A DNA stretch of 64,000 bases from contig NC_061120.1 of assembly GCF_002878395.1 (NCBI RefSeq), positions 111,390,296 to 111,454,295 on the forward strand, read 5' to 3'. This document shows positions 31,669-44,250 of the stretch, in pieces (the first letter of the stretch is position 1; every line of letters begins with the position of its first letter). Source of the stretch: Capsicum annuum. Taxonomy: Eukaryota > Streptophyta > Magnoliopsida > Solanales > Solanaceae. The translations under genes were made by a program, and so were the position numbers. Below the pieces are notes generated by a model. It was not told the origin of the DNA, made no database searches, and worked only from the letters and a program-made list of their open reading frames with translations.

Positions 31669-33960
31669 TATGATGGCACCAAAGAACAACACCATAAAAG
31701 GGTCCTGTCAAACTCCTAAAAACAAACTCAGCCCACTTATCAACCGAGGAATAAGTCAACTGCTGATGAGTCTAACTGTTAGGTTGAGGAATACCTATCT
31801 CAGGGCTACTTTAACCATATAGTAGGTTACCTTGAGGCTGGAAAGCAAATCCATAAATGAATAATACAAGGCTATCACCATCACATTCCCCTCTCCAGTC
31901 TGAAAAATGGGGAGAGTGTAGTTTTGGATCAAATAATGAAGAACGGGGAGAGGAGATTGCCTCCAAAAACAAAGACAATGTTGCATTTGGCAGCAAACTT
32001 GGCGATGAATGTTTGAATTCTAGTTCTGAAGATGTTGAAGGTAGTGAGGAGAAAGCTTTTAGTAACAGTGCCCTGATTGAGATCCCCCCCTCCTCCTTAG
32101 GACTTGTCAGGGTTATAGATTGAGTCGGCCTCTATGCCAATTTTCAACCGATGAGGGTATCCAGGAATACAGAAGTTTCTAGAGAGGGACAACACCATTG
32201 TTCTAAACATTGGGAAACCAAAGAGAGGGTTAAATCTCAAACCCAAGTTGTTGACTGGAGGCATGTATGATATTCCTATATTTGAGGCTCTATTAAACAA
32301 GTATCAATTCGAGTAGATGATGGGAGCATCCAGTAGGTATAGCCCAGCCCTAGTTTGGGAATCATGCACAGCGTAGCAGATAGAGTCGAGACAGATGCAT
32401 CCATAAGCATTTTCCTAGAAGGGTTATGACCCATTGCATTCCTAATGATTCAGGGTGTTCAAGTGAATGTATTAATATAAATAATCTCTCGGTTCTTTCA
32501 TGGTGTTGATTTCAAACTTCCCACCAAAACTTCCAAAATTGATCACCAAACTGAGGAGATAAAAAAGTTAATACTAAGTAGATTTGTCCAAAATATAAGT
32601 ATATACATTTGAAGTGGATTCCTGATATTATTATTGCTACACAGTAGAATGAGCCCTAGGTTGTAGGACCATCCTCATAGATTACTGAGGATAGTTTGAA
32701 TTTTGCCCCAAAGGATTGGTAGACATTGATCCGCTATTTATTGAGACCGACATCTAGAGAAAGTATTTTTAGCTCTGATAGGTCTGCACTAGCGGTTAGT
32801 AATATGGAGGGCTATGGGATAAACATAGCCAAGATTATTCCCCAAAAGATTCGAGATAAGGCTATCATTACCGACACTAGTTTGACCTTTCTATTCCTAT
32901 TAATGTTGATACATTTAGATGAGAGAGTTTTTGTACTACCAAATATGGATACTTTATGATAGTCCACTAATTTAGGAATGACTTAAGATCAAGATAATCC
33001 AATTTCCAAGGCCAAGGTGGAGGCGACATTATTATAGGCAACATTTCAATCTCGTATGCACATGGACATTGACACACTGATTTTTGCCGACCATGGAGAT
33101 ACACCATTTGAGACTACATGTATGGCCTCCACTAATGCAATAGGTTCCCCAGATTCTAGGGCTTTTCTATCCCTGACTCTCCTACCTTAGGACCATGTGC
33201 ACTACACTTATCGACTAGTGGGTATGTTTTGGTCTTATAGGAGTTTTTGAGTGATATTCTAAAGATCTTAGTCACCCTCAATCAAAAAGTGGCATACATT
33301 AAGGAGGGGGTGTAGCCTTGTATGAATAAGGATATTTGAGGCAAGATGCGTGGAATGCAGATCCGGTTTGACAGTTTTGATCGATGAATAAATAAGAAGC
33401 TAGAAGGGGTGAAATCTATAGATTTAGAGGGTATCCATGAGTATTTATCTTCTTTATGATCTGCTGTAGAGGATATGGCCCAAATTTTATTCCCATCTTT
33501 TTTTTACTCCTACAATGCCCTTCATTTAAGAGATCCTAGTTAAAGACAAGCCTGATATTTAGGGCATGAAAAGCAAAGACAAGTATTCTGAAGAGGGTAA
33601 TAAGTGAGCGAGTAGGAGGAGAAAAAGGATACATGAGAGAGATGATTTGAGAGAAGCCCAAGAAGCTAGCAAGCAAACATTGTAATACCATCTAACTAAG
33701 GTCCATGAGATAGCAGCAGGAACTAGTAGCTCTCAAATGGGTGAGATAATGACTTTAGATGCAGTTGATGTAAGTAGGGGTGCAGTTTTCATCCTTGATA
33801 TTACTCTACCATTGAGTTCACCATCCACCACTAGTGACCACGTTTATTTGAGTGCCCCGACCACCGCTGAGGCTAATATTAATTAGAGTGGGACTAGTTT
33901 GAGGCCCCTACAGAGGAGACGTCATGATTCGGCGCTTAGTGCACCTAGATATGTCCTCAC
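31669..33960 (+). pseudogene. Extra 3' ORF of a second Athila-like copy
   Basis: Plus-strand ORF of about 700 codons starting ATGGCACCAAAGAACAAC (31672), parallel to MPPKN of the complete copy. The frame at 31857-32123 has an acidic serine-rich part (SSSEDVEGSEEKAFS). The frame at 32726-32959 has NMEGYGINIAKIIPQKIRDK and LDERVFVLPNMDTL, collinear with the middle region of 14830-15117. The C-terminus contains basic, helix-prone EASKQTL words and ends near RRRHDSALSAPRYVLT (33920-33965). Stops are frequent. Function unknown; a possible envelope-like or transposon-associated protein. Confidence 0.55.
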
Positions 33961-35593
33961 TCCCTTTATTTTATATTTTTATAGCTATGTACTAAGGACA
34001 GTGCATCCTCTTTACTTGGGGTGGGGGTGTACCACAGTTGAGGGATTGTGTTGCATGTTTTTTTTCTCTACAGCTGCACTATCTTAGTTATAACCGGCAA
34101 GTTTAGGTATTTTTATTGTGTTTGTGATTTTTTTTTCTGTGTTGTGTTACATGTGTAAATTATAGAAAAACAAAGAAACTTGGTGCAACCTAATTTTTAT
34201 AACCATGCTTACCTATCTTAATTTGTGATTTTAAAATTATACACCTCTAATTTTGTGTTATAATATATTGTATGCATATACTAAGTTGTAACAAAAGTAG
34301 GATCTAGACATGGTATTAAAAATTATAGTAGGAAAATCTAGCTGATCTAACATGAGCTGAATAGGAGGCAATGTAGATGAAAGCCCTTAACCATGAGTGA
34401 GAAAGGTATCTTACCTAGTCGGTGTGTGTGGTGAAATCTAGAACTTTCCTGATTAGTCTCATAACAATCTGTAGGATAGGAGGTTAGAAGATGATCATAG
34501 TCCATGTTTGAATTAGTCCACTTTAGTCTAAAGAACCAACCAAATTATACAAATATCCCTTGATCCCAAAATTTGAGTCTTAAATTAACCAATTCTTTTT
34601 CTTTAACTCATTCACCTTACCATTTCAAATACAATCAACCAATTTTGGCCCTGGCCCCTCTTTGGACATTGTGTACCTTAACTCAAGAAAATTGCCTAAG
34701 TTGAGGGTGGCTATCATAGGAGTGCATAGCTGAAGACGAGTATGATGAAGAAAGTTAAGAAAAGAACAGAAAAAGGTTTGGGTGCAATATTATGAATTTG
34801 AAAAAAAAAATGTGTATTTATAATAAGGAAAGATTTAAGAGAAGAAGAGAAAAAGGATTGGGTGCAATATAATGAATTTGAAAAAAAATGTGTATATATG
34901 ATAAGAAAAATCTAATTTTAGAATAAAACTACATCCAAATATGAATAAGAAAATAACATAAGAAAAGGGAAGAAAACAAAATAAGCCAAACAAGTGGAAC
35001 CAAGAGTAGTGCAGTGCCAAGAAGGAATAAGTCACTGAACCCAAAAATTATCCTACCTGTCTCCAAGCTTACATTACAAGCCTAGAAAAGATCTGTAGTA
35101 TTCCTAAATCAACTATCTGAAAGCTGAAATGTAGAAAACAAGGGCAAGCCTATAGTATCAAATGCACGCATCCTGGACTCTTTGTGATAGCGAGAGATTT
35201 GACATAGTTTTTGTAATGGATACTATTGCATATATTGAGTAAGCAGGGACTTCTTTGACATGAGGCTGTAAGGGTTGCAGTAAAAATGCTAATTGTTACT
35301 TGCTTATGTACTGGAAAGATCAATACTCTAGCTTTCCTGAGCACAATGTAATTCCATGTTCTAATCCCGTTGTGTTGGAGTACATGTATTGTATCAACAC
35401 TGCATTGAGTTTCTTTTTTTGAAAAAATTTGGAGGGTTTTTAATACTTTGAAGGTTTTAATGTGTGTTTGTAAATTAGTTTTAAATGAAGGAGGGTTGCC
35501 TAAGTGATTTTATTTTTGCTCTAAAGTTATGAGTCTTATTTGAATTAGGATTTGTTTGCCAAAAGACACATAAACGGTCTAAGTTAAGGGTTT
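33961..35593 (+). other. Athila-like 3' UTR and polypurine tract
   Basis: After AAGGACAGTGCATCC (33992) and TTACTTGGGGTGGGGG comes AT-rich non-coding sequence. It holds TTGAGGGTGGCTATCATAGG (34701-34720), a purine-rich tract with two near-identical segments of about 55-70 bp (34740-34885, AAGAAAAGAACAGAAAAAGG and AAGAGAAGAAGAGAAAAAGG) and the conserved block 34990-35165 (CCAAGCTTACATTACAAGCC, GGGCAAGCCTATAGTATC). The polypurine tract CTAAGTTAAGGGTTT ends at 35593. Minus frames here are shadows. Confidence 0.6.
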
Positions 35594-37164
35594 TGATTTG
35601 TCGTAGAATTACAGTGTTGAAGTGTCACAAAATTAGGACACATAAGGCACTTAAAACAAGGAACGGTTACAAATCCAAAGGTATTTTTATCTAGATTTGA
35701 TGTGTTTGTTGGATTTTATAGGAAAACACGGTCAAAAGTTAGTGGAATGGAAAAATGAACAATAATGCACAAAGTATTGGAAGATTGTTTGGGCAACAAA
35801 TTGTTAGGTCACACTACGACTTATTTCCCAAATCGTCGTCAGACTAGTATGATAAATGACTTGAAGGATCAGGAGGTTGGCGGACTATGAATCAAAAGGG
35901 CAGACTATGAGTCGTAGGGTAAGTCATCTTGAGCAAAATGAGTAAAGTCCTAAAAGGTGCAAACTTGATATCAGTGGTGACGAAAGATGAGGACGAGTCA
36001 TAGGGTCAGACTATGACTCATCTTGACACTTGTTATGAGCAAAAACTGAAAAGTTCTAAAACATGGAAGATTGAGCATAGGACCCAATAAGTGAGCCTAT
36101 GAATCTTATAGTAACATGATGAGTCATCAACAGCCATAGAAAATCCAGGCTATGACTGAGATAGTAGGCTTAAAATGAGTCATCATCAATCCAGATGACT
36201 CATTTCCAGAGGCGCCATCACTACTGACTTATGTAGTCATATTTTATTTAGGAAAAGTTAAATGTATCTACAAATAATCCTATGATTTTTTATTGTTAGG
36301 TTATACATTCTACATATTTTTACATTATTTTGAGTTCAAATATACATTATTGATCTCGGGATTATTGTTATCGATTTTTAGGCTTTATGATTAAATTAAG
36401 ATTTCAAATTTTCATCTTATTCTTTATAAATTTAAAATTATGCTTTCATCTATGAAATCTTCACTTGTTCTTATGACCTTGAGTATCTAAAATCCTTAAG
36501 TGGGGTTATGGGAATCAAGATGATTTAACGAATCAAGTTAAGTGTGAAGTCATTTGAGATCGGTGTTCTTGCATGTATTGGTATTTCCTTCGTTTTGATT
36601 GCTTTCTTGATGGGTGCATATGTCAGGAACTCTCATGTATTTTATACTTGCTTGATAGAGAGGTAGAGAATGGAAAAATAAGATAACAATATTAATTTGA
36701 AGCTACCAACCTTTATCTAATAACGTGAGTCATAACTGGGATAGTTAGTTTGAGATCATAAAATAAGGGTTAGTAATGCAACACTCTAAGATCAAAAAGA
36801 GATGAGTGAAATTCACCCAAACCTAGGTCAAGAGATGGTTGGGTGATACATAACTTGTTAGATTTTGAATGAAAGTCATTGAGATAGTTTGACAAGCATG
36901 AACATTCTGTGGAGTTATGAAGTCATGGGGAACATAATCCAAGTGCTCATCTCAAATTGATCGCAACCTAATTTACCAGCAATCGTTACTATTACTCTTA
37001 TTGTTACAAAACCTCTTTTTTATTTCCACAATTTCTAATTACATCAGCAAGCTCTTGATATATTCTTGACCTATTCCTCATAGGTTCGACCCCAACCTAG
37101 TTCCCATTTTATATTTAATTCAGCGACCGCTTTATAATTTCTCAGAGGTGTAATTTAGGCAACA
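35594..37164 (+). repeat. 3' LTR of the second Athila-like copy
   Basis: 1571 bp from TGATTTGTCGTAG to TTTAGGCAACA. It has a patch of GACTATGAGTCGTAGG and GACGAGTCATAGG words at 35810-36240, the block TGAGTATCTAAAATCCTTAA then GTGGGGTTATGGGAA (36480-36514) and the block GGTTCGACCCCAACCTAG (37083-37100). It is collinear with the LTRs at 7477-9012 and 23300-24889. The minus-strand Tekay-like integrase abuts its end directly, so no primer-binding site follows. Confidence 0.75.
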
Positions 37165-37700
37165 TCAGATAACCCAAACACTGTTAGAACAACGAGAAGT
37201 ATGAGGCAACCCAATCACAAAGTCCTTAGTGATTTGTTCCCATTTTCACTTGGGGAATTGGTAATCTCTAAAGAAAACCACTAGGCCTTAAATGCTCGAC
37301 CTACACCTGATGACAACATCAGCAATGAGCTACAAAATACACAACATCCTTTCTTATACTACCACAGCAGTAGTGCTTTCTCAAATCATGATATATCTTG
37401 GTCACTCACGGATGAATGGAGTACCTAGAACAATAAGCTTCCTCCATAATCAATCTTATCCAATCATCCACTCTTGGTACACAAAATCGGCCTACATTCA
37501 TCAAAATACCATCAAAGTTAAGTAAGGCTTTCTTAGCCTATCCACTCAACACCTTATAACGAATCACTCTTAAATCAGCACTATAGAACTAATGAGCCTT
37601 AATATGCTCCATCAAAGAATTTCTAGCCTCATTAAATGCAAAAACACACCCAGGTATCAAAATATCAATCCTAACCATCTTTTATCCAAAGACTAAACCT
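37165..37700 (-). pseudogene. Truncated Tekay-like integrase
   Basis: On the minus strand the region ends with KWEQITKDFVIGLPHTSRCS and NSVWV (about 37175-37265), the start of the integrase catalytic core with its first Asp (KDF) intact. The rest of integrase and the 3' LTR are missing because the LTR of the Athila-like copy begins at 37164. The zinc-finger part (37290-37560) is scrambled by stops and I cannot read a full HHCC motif. The plus frame at 37292-37525 is a shadow. Confidence 0.6.
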
Positions 37701-38190
37701 TAAAGGCCAAATCCTCTCTTGGGTCAAAAGATATGCCAAGCTACCCATACTAGTTGACTTTCAACTCAAGGCATCCACAACTACTTTAGCCTTGCCTGGA
37801 TGATAGAGAATAGTAAGATCATAATCCTTAAGCAACTCAAGCTAACAATGCTACCTCATATTAAGATCTTATTAGGTGAAGAAATACTGAAGGCTATGGC
37901 AGTCCAAGAAGAACTCACAATGGATTCCATACAAATAGTGCCTCTATAACTTTAAAGCAAATACAACCACACACAACTTCAAATAGTGGTACGATAATTC
38001 TTCTTATGAGGCTTCAACTAATGAGAAACATTCGCAATCACCTTATTCTCCTGGATCAACGCGACACCAAACCAACACCTAATGGATCACAGAAGATGGT
38101 AAATCCCACACCTTCCTCAGGAAAATTCAAGATAGCAGCAAAGGTCAATAAATCCTTGATCTTTTGAAAGCTCACCTTATAAGAATCGAA
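37701..38190 (-). pseudogene. Tekay-like RNase H
   Basis: The minus strand carries LELLKDYDLTILYHPGKAKV (about 37780-37840), the end of RNase H and tether, preceded by a decayed DH region and by the start of RNase H around 38050-38150. Order and spacing match the plus-strand chromovirus at 28552-29030. Several stops interrupt it. Confidence 0.7.
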
Positions 38191-39173
38191 CCACTTAAAA
38201 GAAAACTTCTTCTGAGTCAACTTGGTCAAAGGGGCTACAATAGATGAAAAACCCTCAACAAAGCGTCGACAGTAGCCTGCTAACCCAAAAAAAATTTAAA
38301 TCTCTATAGGAGAAGTTTGCCTAGCCCAATCACAAACTACTACTATCTTGGCAAAAGCAAACTTAATACCATCTTTGGTCACAACATAACCCAAGAAAGA
38401 GACAGACTCCAACCAAAACTCATACTTGGGGAACTTAGCATACAACTTCTCATGTCTCAAACTCTAAAGTACAATACACAAATTCTCCTCGTGATCGACC
38501 TCACTCATGGAATAAACAAAGATATCATCTATAAATACAACAAGAAAAGTATCGAGAGACAATTGAGACACCCAGTTCATTAACTCCATGAATGCGGTAG
38601 GAGCATTGGTCAAACAAAAGGACATGACCAAGAACTCATAATGACCTCATCGAGTTTTAAAAGCTATTTTTGGAATATGTAAAGCTCTAATCCTCGACTG
38701 GTGATACCTAAACCTTAAATCAATCTTTGAAAACATTGTATCACCTTGAAGCTAATTGAACAAATCATCAATACAACAAAGAGGATACTTAATCTTACTT
38801 GTCACCTAATTCAACTGCTAATAATAAATACACATGTGCATAGATCTATTCTTTTTCTTCACAAACAAGATAGGCACAGCCTAAGATGATACACTAGATC
38901 AGATAAGTCCCTTATCTAACAATTCCTTTAAATGATCCTTCAATTCATTTAACTCCGATAGGGCCAACCTATAAGGAGAAATAAAAATTATCTTGGTGCC
39001 TGTCTCAACATTAATAGTGAAGTCAATATTATAATTTGGGGAATACCAAGAAAATCCATAGAAAAAACATCCATGAACTCACGGACATTACAGACCAAAG
39101 AAAAAGAAGGCCTTGAAGTGATACTAGTATCACCAATGTGGTCCAAATAAGATAAACATACCTTATCTACCAA
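38191..39173 (-). pseudogene. Tekay-like reverse transcriptase
   Basis: The minus frame at 38988-39173 has VREFMDVFSMDFLGIPQ, the start of RT. Further on are a decayed palm (38690-38900), [19 protein letters not shown] (about 38580-38640) and the catalytic motif [18 protein letters not shown], with FIDD at 38524-38535. Both catalytic aspartates are present, unlike the plus-strand copy. Frame changes occur between blocks. Confidence 0.8.
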
Positions 39174-39239
39174 GAAATAAGCTCATAGAAAGGATATAAT
39201 TCCATTTGGACCTGAATGAAAGCATACCTTTCCAAGATA

Positions 39240-39480
39240 TCCTTGGTACACCCAGTGAAACTAAAGTCACAATCTTAGTATAACAGTCTAGAATAGCATA
39301 ATAGGTATGGCAAGAGTGTCACAAGAAGGATCAAAACTAGAAGAAAAATATGAAGATACATAGGAGAAAGTCGACCCTAGATCAAATAATACAGATGCAA
39401 ATCTAAAGAAAAATGGGATAATACCTGTGATAACAACATTGGAAGCCTCTTTCTTAGGTATAACGAGTATGGCATAGCAT
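39240..39480 (-). pseudogene. Tekay-like protease
   Basis: Minus strand YAILVIPKKEASNVVITGII, then SVLFDLGSTFSYVSSYF with the catalytic Asp in FDLGS (near 39385). This segment of about 80 codons reads in one frame, with a stop after IPIMLF (about 39285). It lies between gag and RT as expected for a chromovirus polyprotein. The plus frame at 39480-39686 and the minus frame at 39377-39586 are other-frame shadows. Confidence 0.7.
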
Positions 39481-39559
39481 TGACCACGTCTACTAATGGA
39501 CTAAGCAACCATGCAACCACCACTATAGGAACCACCTCCTCTGTCTCGCTCACATCTAG

Positions 39560-40990
39560 TAGTACCTCTACTACCCTGAGAGTCACTTCTCATTATCGAT
39601 ATAAGAGTAGGCCTGAAAATATAATGGGGGAAATCCTTGGACACATAGTCAAACTTATCACACATATAGCAACTTCTATGGCCTAACTCAATTTGAGAAG
39701 GTATAGCTAAGCTAGAAACACCATTCTAAGACAATACACGCCTACCCAAAGACACTGAACCAGAAGACCTACTACCTGAACCCTACAAAGATGCCTTCAC
39801 TGGTCTACCTCGGTACCCAAGGGAGCCTAAAAAATCTCTACCTCGAAGGATGTGACCACTGAACTTGCCCTGATGGTGTACTCTCTTGGTGCCTCCTTGA
39901 GTAAATCTATGAATAACCTCGATCATCTTTGAATAATCTACCACACTTTGAAATGATGCCTTTGATACTACCATTTGGACAGTATCCAACTAAAACATAG
40001 TATCTAACCCTTCATGACCTATTGAATTTTCTTAGAATCGGTGGCAATATGGGCAAATAGAATATCTGGATAAGGCATAAAAACATATGTCATACTCTAC
40101 AACAGTTATAGATCTTTGATCCAAGTGATCAAACTCATATCTGATCTGATCCCTTAAAATATAGGGCACAAACCTATGCAAAAAGGCCTCAACAAACTAA
40201 TCCAAAGTCATCTCTGGCAAACCAATAGGTCTACAACTAACAAGTGACCTTCACCAATTCATGGCTACATCTCTTAACTGATAAGTAAAGTGAAAAACTC
40301 CATACAACTCAAGCAATCCAAGGTTACACTTCTCTCGACAATCAATTAAGAACTTATAGGTATCTTCTCCCATAGTACAACTAAACTTAGGTGGACTAAA
40401 GCGAGTAAATCTCTCAAACACCTTCTGATCTTCAAAAGATATAAAAATAACTAAAGTAATAAAAAAATAATGAATTTGGTTGACTGGAATCCCACTTGAG
40501 GAGAAACATAGATGACTTAGACTCGGAATACCACACTTAGATACTGGCATAAAAAAAGGAACAACACTCATAACCTATGGAATACCATAAGAAAATATAG
40601 GTACTGATGAAGAAGTCACACATAGAACTAGAGGAACACTAAAAGCAAAATCTAGAAAAATTGAGGTACAATACTTAGAGCCAGGAGAATACCAGGTGCG
40701 CTAAAAGAAACACCCTTCAAATAAGTTAGAAAACAAATTAATAAACCCTTCAATACCAGGGTAGTAATGCTCTATGTTACCTCAATAGGCCCCGTATATT
40801 GAGCATGATCAACTTTATGCTCAGGGGATATCACCCTAGTACTACCTCTATAAGGTGAAGATCCTTGTGCCCATTCTCTACCCTGCGCCCGTCCGTGACC
40901 CATGACTCATAAACTAGGTTGGGCTACCTCCTTGAATTCTAACTCTGTATCCCCTCATGGAATCTAATCCTCACCATCTGCATAAAATAA
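39560..40990 (-). pseudogene. Tekay-like gag
   Basis: Minus strand: N-terminal HGRAQGREWAQGSSPYRGS (about 40840-40905), a capsid frame 40251-40571 with FTRFSPPKFSCTMGEDTYKF and LLELYGVFHFTYQLRDVAMN, then 39783-39989 with ASFQSVVDYSKMIEVIHRF, and the zinc-knuckle remnant CYMCDKFDYVSKDFPHY (about 39622-39675), where the glycine, histidine and last cysteine are altered. Stops and frameshifts are scattered. Gag encapsidates the element RNA. Confidence 0.75.
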
Positions 40991-41166
40991 TAATGAAACA
41001 TAGTTTAAATATAGGATAAAGAAAACCATGATAAGGAATAAAATAAGAAAATTTCCTAAAGATATCTTAAAAAATTTTGAAGATAGATATGGGTATCTAC
41101 CTACCGATTCAAGAAACTCTACTAGACACCCTATTCTTACACCCATGAGATCGATAAAACTAGTTG

Positions 41167-41179
41167 CTCTGATACCAAT
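41167..41179 (-). other. Primer-binding site, tRNA-iMet type
   Basis: The minus strand reads TTGGTATCAGAGC two bases after the LTR end (GGGATATGACA), a perfect initiator-methionine tRNA complement. It shows that this element is on the minus strand and that 41182 onward is its 5' LTR. Confidence 0.88.
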
Positions 41180-41181
41180 TT

Positions 41182-43530
41182 GTCATATCCCAAAAATTAT
41201 GGTCATGATGGCACTTATCGCGGCTAAGCCTTGACAAGTAAGCCAATCACCCAAACTATTAAGTAAGATAGAATCTTAAAATAAATGCCAAGGTGATACT
41301 TCAACAGTAAAGTCAGACAAACCATAAATATACAATACTAGCAGAAGTATAAATAATAAAGATGCCATAAATCATCCTAAAACCTAGTGTCATAGTGAAA
41401 GAACTATCTAAATACAACTTAGAATTGAAAAATACAACTGAATCCAAAAAACTACATATCTATCTCTACATAAAAAATAAAGGCATCAATGGGGTAGGAT
41501 GAGGTTTGAGCTAAAAGCATAGAGTGACCAATACCTCAAAAGTATCAATAACCAATGCATAATCTCAGCTTCTGGGTGATGCACTCATACTTGGATCTAC
41601 ATCAAAAGGGCATAATAAGGGTGAGTGTGATCTACATGTACTCAGTATATATCTTAGGCATCGAGCAAAGTAGAAAATAAGTTATCTATATATATACTAT
41701 CAGCACATCACCTGTACTCAGAAAATATTCCAAATGATAGCTCACACCGTCTCCACTAACAGCTATATATATAACGCATAAATAAAACGTATGTAAAAGA
41801 AATAAAATATATATGTAACAAATTACATGCAGAATCACAACACGGATGATGTATAATATTTGAAATGCAATGATGATAATGATCATGATGTGATATGATT
41901 GAGGTTATTGTATAACCCCCGTATACACGTACCGAGCCTCGGTGCTTCTAAGTAGGACCCATGGGGCATTCTCAACCTATATAGTTTCTCAATACTCAAT
42001 CCCAATCTCAATATCCATATCTCTGCTCTGACTCATAGACTACAATAGAGGATTTTATAAAAGTCTCTCATTTCAATCAAAAATGGAGTTTCCTCAATAG
42101 TATCAATGTGTAATGAATATGTTTACGATAATAGAGTGTAATGCTCACAACCAAATTAGTATAAAGATCTCAAGTACATCTAATATAGATATATATACAC
42201 ATATATGCACACACACATATATACATATATATATACACACACATATATAAACATGTGAACTTAGTATCTACTCAATATGTCAACTTGATTTAGAATAAGC
42301 AATGTACCATTGGAATAAATAGCATGTAAGGCATTAAAAATACCATATTTACCAAACTTGGGAATTTCTATTATGAATGAAGCAGCTAATGCATATACAA
42401 GATCAGTAATATCAGATAAATCCATAACTCGAGCACACATCAATAATAATAAAATTTTACTGATCAATTACCCATACTCATTGCATTTTTTATATACACA
42501 TTAACTAACCAGCCCAGTCTGAAGAAAGTTAAGCCATAAGTTATCTCTAGACGTCATGATCCAATTCCAAAGCCCTTCAACACAGATCTTTCCCCTCTTA
42601 AAAGGACTCAAAATCAACTAAAACGTACAAATATAGAATCTACATATTTAAAAAGTCAACAATACCCCCATATTGTATATAATTTAAGTCAAGGTCAAAA
42701 CGAACCCCCGAAATGAGTTTTAAAAATAGAAGGGTAAAATTAAAATTTTTGTTAGAAAAACCTTACTCGTGATTGAATAAATTCATAGGAGAAAAACCAA
42801 GTGAAAATGGGTTTAAAATCTAGTCTTAATTGAAGAAATACCATTTTAGGTCTTTGAAGCAAAAAATCCCAATATTTTAAATTAAATTCGAGGTTTAAAA
42901 AGGGTTAACCAATATAATCGATGTAAAATAATTGGAATAGAGATTTAGAGATAACCCAAGCTTGAAAATAAAATAAAAATCACTCAATCTGAAGCTCAAA
43001 GTCTCAAAAATGAAAGAAAAATTGAGAAAAGAGATGTTTATATCATCTCAGCCATGACCACTAAAGGGGTCATCGCTTACGTGCTAGCTGACTTCTTTAG
43101 TGGTCCAGCCTAAATGTGGGAGGCCACTAAAGCAGTCCTCTACTACTAAAGTGGTGACCGCAAAGGCAGTTAGTTGTCCATTTTACCGATAGTCGGCCCA
43201 ACCATCAGTTTCCGCTAAAGTAGTGCCTTGGCGCTTAAGCAGAAACCACTTTAACGATCTCTTGGACACTGAAGGGCTACACTAGCATTCAACTGGATCA
43301 ACAACTTTGCTAAGTAGAAAAGTTCCTGATTCACCCCTCGAGATTAGTTCAAAATTTCTTGAAGGCAAATGTATATGCTAATAGACTAAATTTGACATTC
43401 CAAACTCATTGGCGATATCAAATTTTTTAAAAGAGATATTTTTTACAAAATTGACCCCCTAAATCCAATTTAACTAATTTCTAAATTGAGGGTCAAAATG
43501 AGATCCAAAGGGCATAAAACCAAACCAACC
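41182..43530 (-). repeat. 5' LTR of the minus-strand Tekay-like element
   Basis: Starts on the plus strand as TGTCATATCCCAAAAATTAT. A (TA/CA)-rich microsatellite lies at 42175-42250. On the minus strand a TATA-like GATGATATAAACATCTC (43031-43049) is preceded by a patch of CCACTAAAG and CTTTAGTGG words (43058-43260). The far end is not sharp; about 43500-43536 the sequence passes into the copia fragment. The length of about 2.35 kb fits the split Tekay-like LTR at 9656/24890. Confidence 0.65.
42175..42250. repeat. TA/CA microsatellite
   Basis: An irregular mixture of TATATA, CACACA and TATACACA runs, from ATATAGATATATATACAC to ACACACATATATAAACATG, located inside the Tekay-like LTR. Confidence 0.85.
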
Positions 43531-43536
43531 ACACTA

Positions 43537-44250
43537 CTAACTCAAAATCAATGTTTTGGATCTATTGGCACGATCTATTTTGCCATCTAACAAATAAACC
43601 AATAAATATTGATCAAAGTCAACTATAAGATATTTCCAACCTCTAAAAATCATAAACTCACATAAATCATTTTGGATCACATCGTAAATCATTCCAACCA
43701 TTCCCACACCCCTAAAACAACATATTAAAACTATAGAGAGGGGTGAATTAATTAAAATATATAACAAGAGAAAGTTCATAAATTCAAGTCATTACATCAA
43801 GTAATTCAGTTTTTCTACTAGTAACAATTTGATGGTTTTCCTGGCATGCTTTGCTACCACACACAGAGGACATTTAAAAAGATCATTAATATTTACTACA
43901 AGAATTAACTTTATTTTTCTAGGTCTTTTAGTAGAAGAAATACTAAAATGACCTACTTTACCATGTCAAAAATTATAGACTCGGAAATATAAGCAAAATT
44001 TCAAATACTTGCATTACGGGCAATGTCTAAAATAGTATTCACTATAAATAAGTCCCCACTAAGGTATACCTTTCCAACAAAGTCACTTCCACGACAAAAA
44101 ATTATTTTATCAGCTTCAAAAATAAGTTTAAGACCTACTTTATTGAAAAGTGCTCCAGTCACAAAGTTTTTATGGAGGGAGGGAACATATAGAACATTGT
44201 TCAAGACTAATTTTCTACCATAAGTTAATTTAAGAAAAAATTTTCTTTTA
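43537..44250 (-). pseudogene. Ty1/copia pre-integrase and integrase start
   Basis: Minus-strand order: MNNVLYVPSLHKNFVTGALF and NKVGLKLIFEADKIIF (44001-44204), typical of the copia protease to GAG-pre-integrase region. Then the zinc-binding segment KHARKTIKLL with VEKLNYL (43800-43870), and DVIQNDLCEFMIFRGWKYLI with VYLL (43540-43700), the start of the integrase core, whose first catalytic Asp is read as the D of NDLC. The fragment breaks off at 43537 against the gypsy LTR. The family resembles plant Tork/SIRE-like copias, but the clade is not certain. Confidence 0.72.

Noticed and set aside
34835..35044. Hydrophobic minus-strand ORF
   Set aside because: Same explanation: complement of the purine-rich 3' UTR tract in the second copy.
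41167..41179. tRNA-like sequences TTGGTATCAGAGC and TTGGTATCAAAGCC
   Set aside because: They are primer-binding sites next to LTR ends; no tRNA gene cloverleaf is present.
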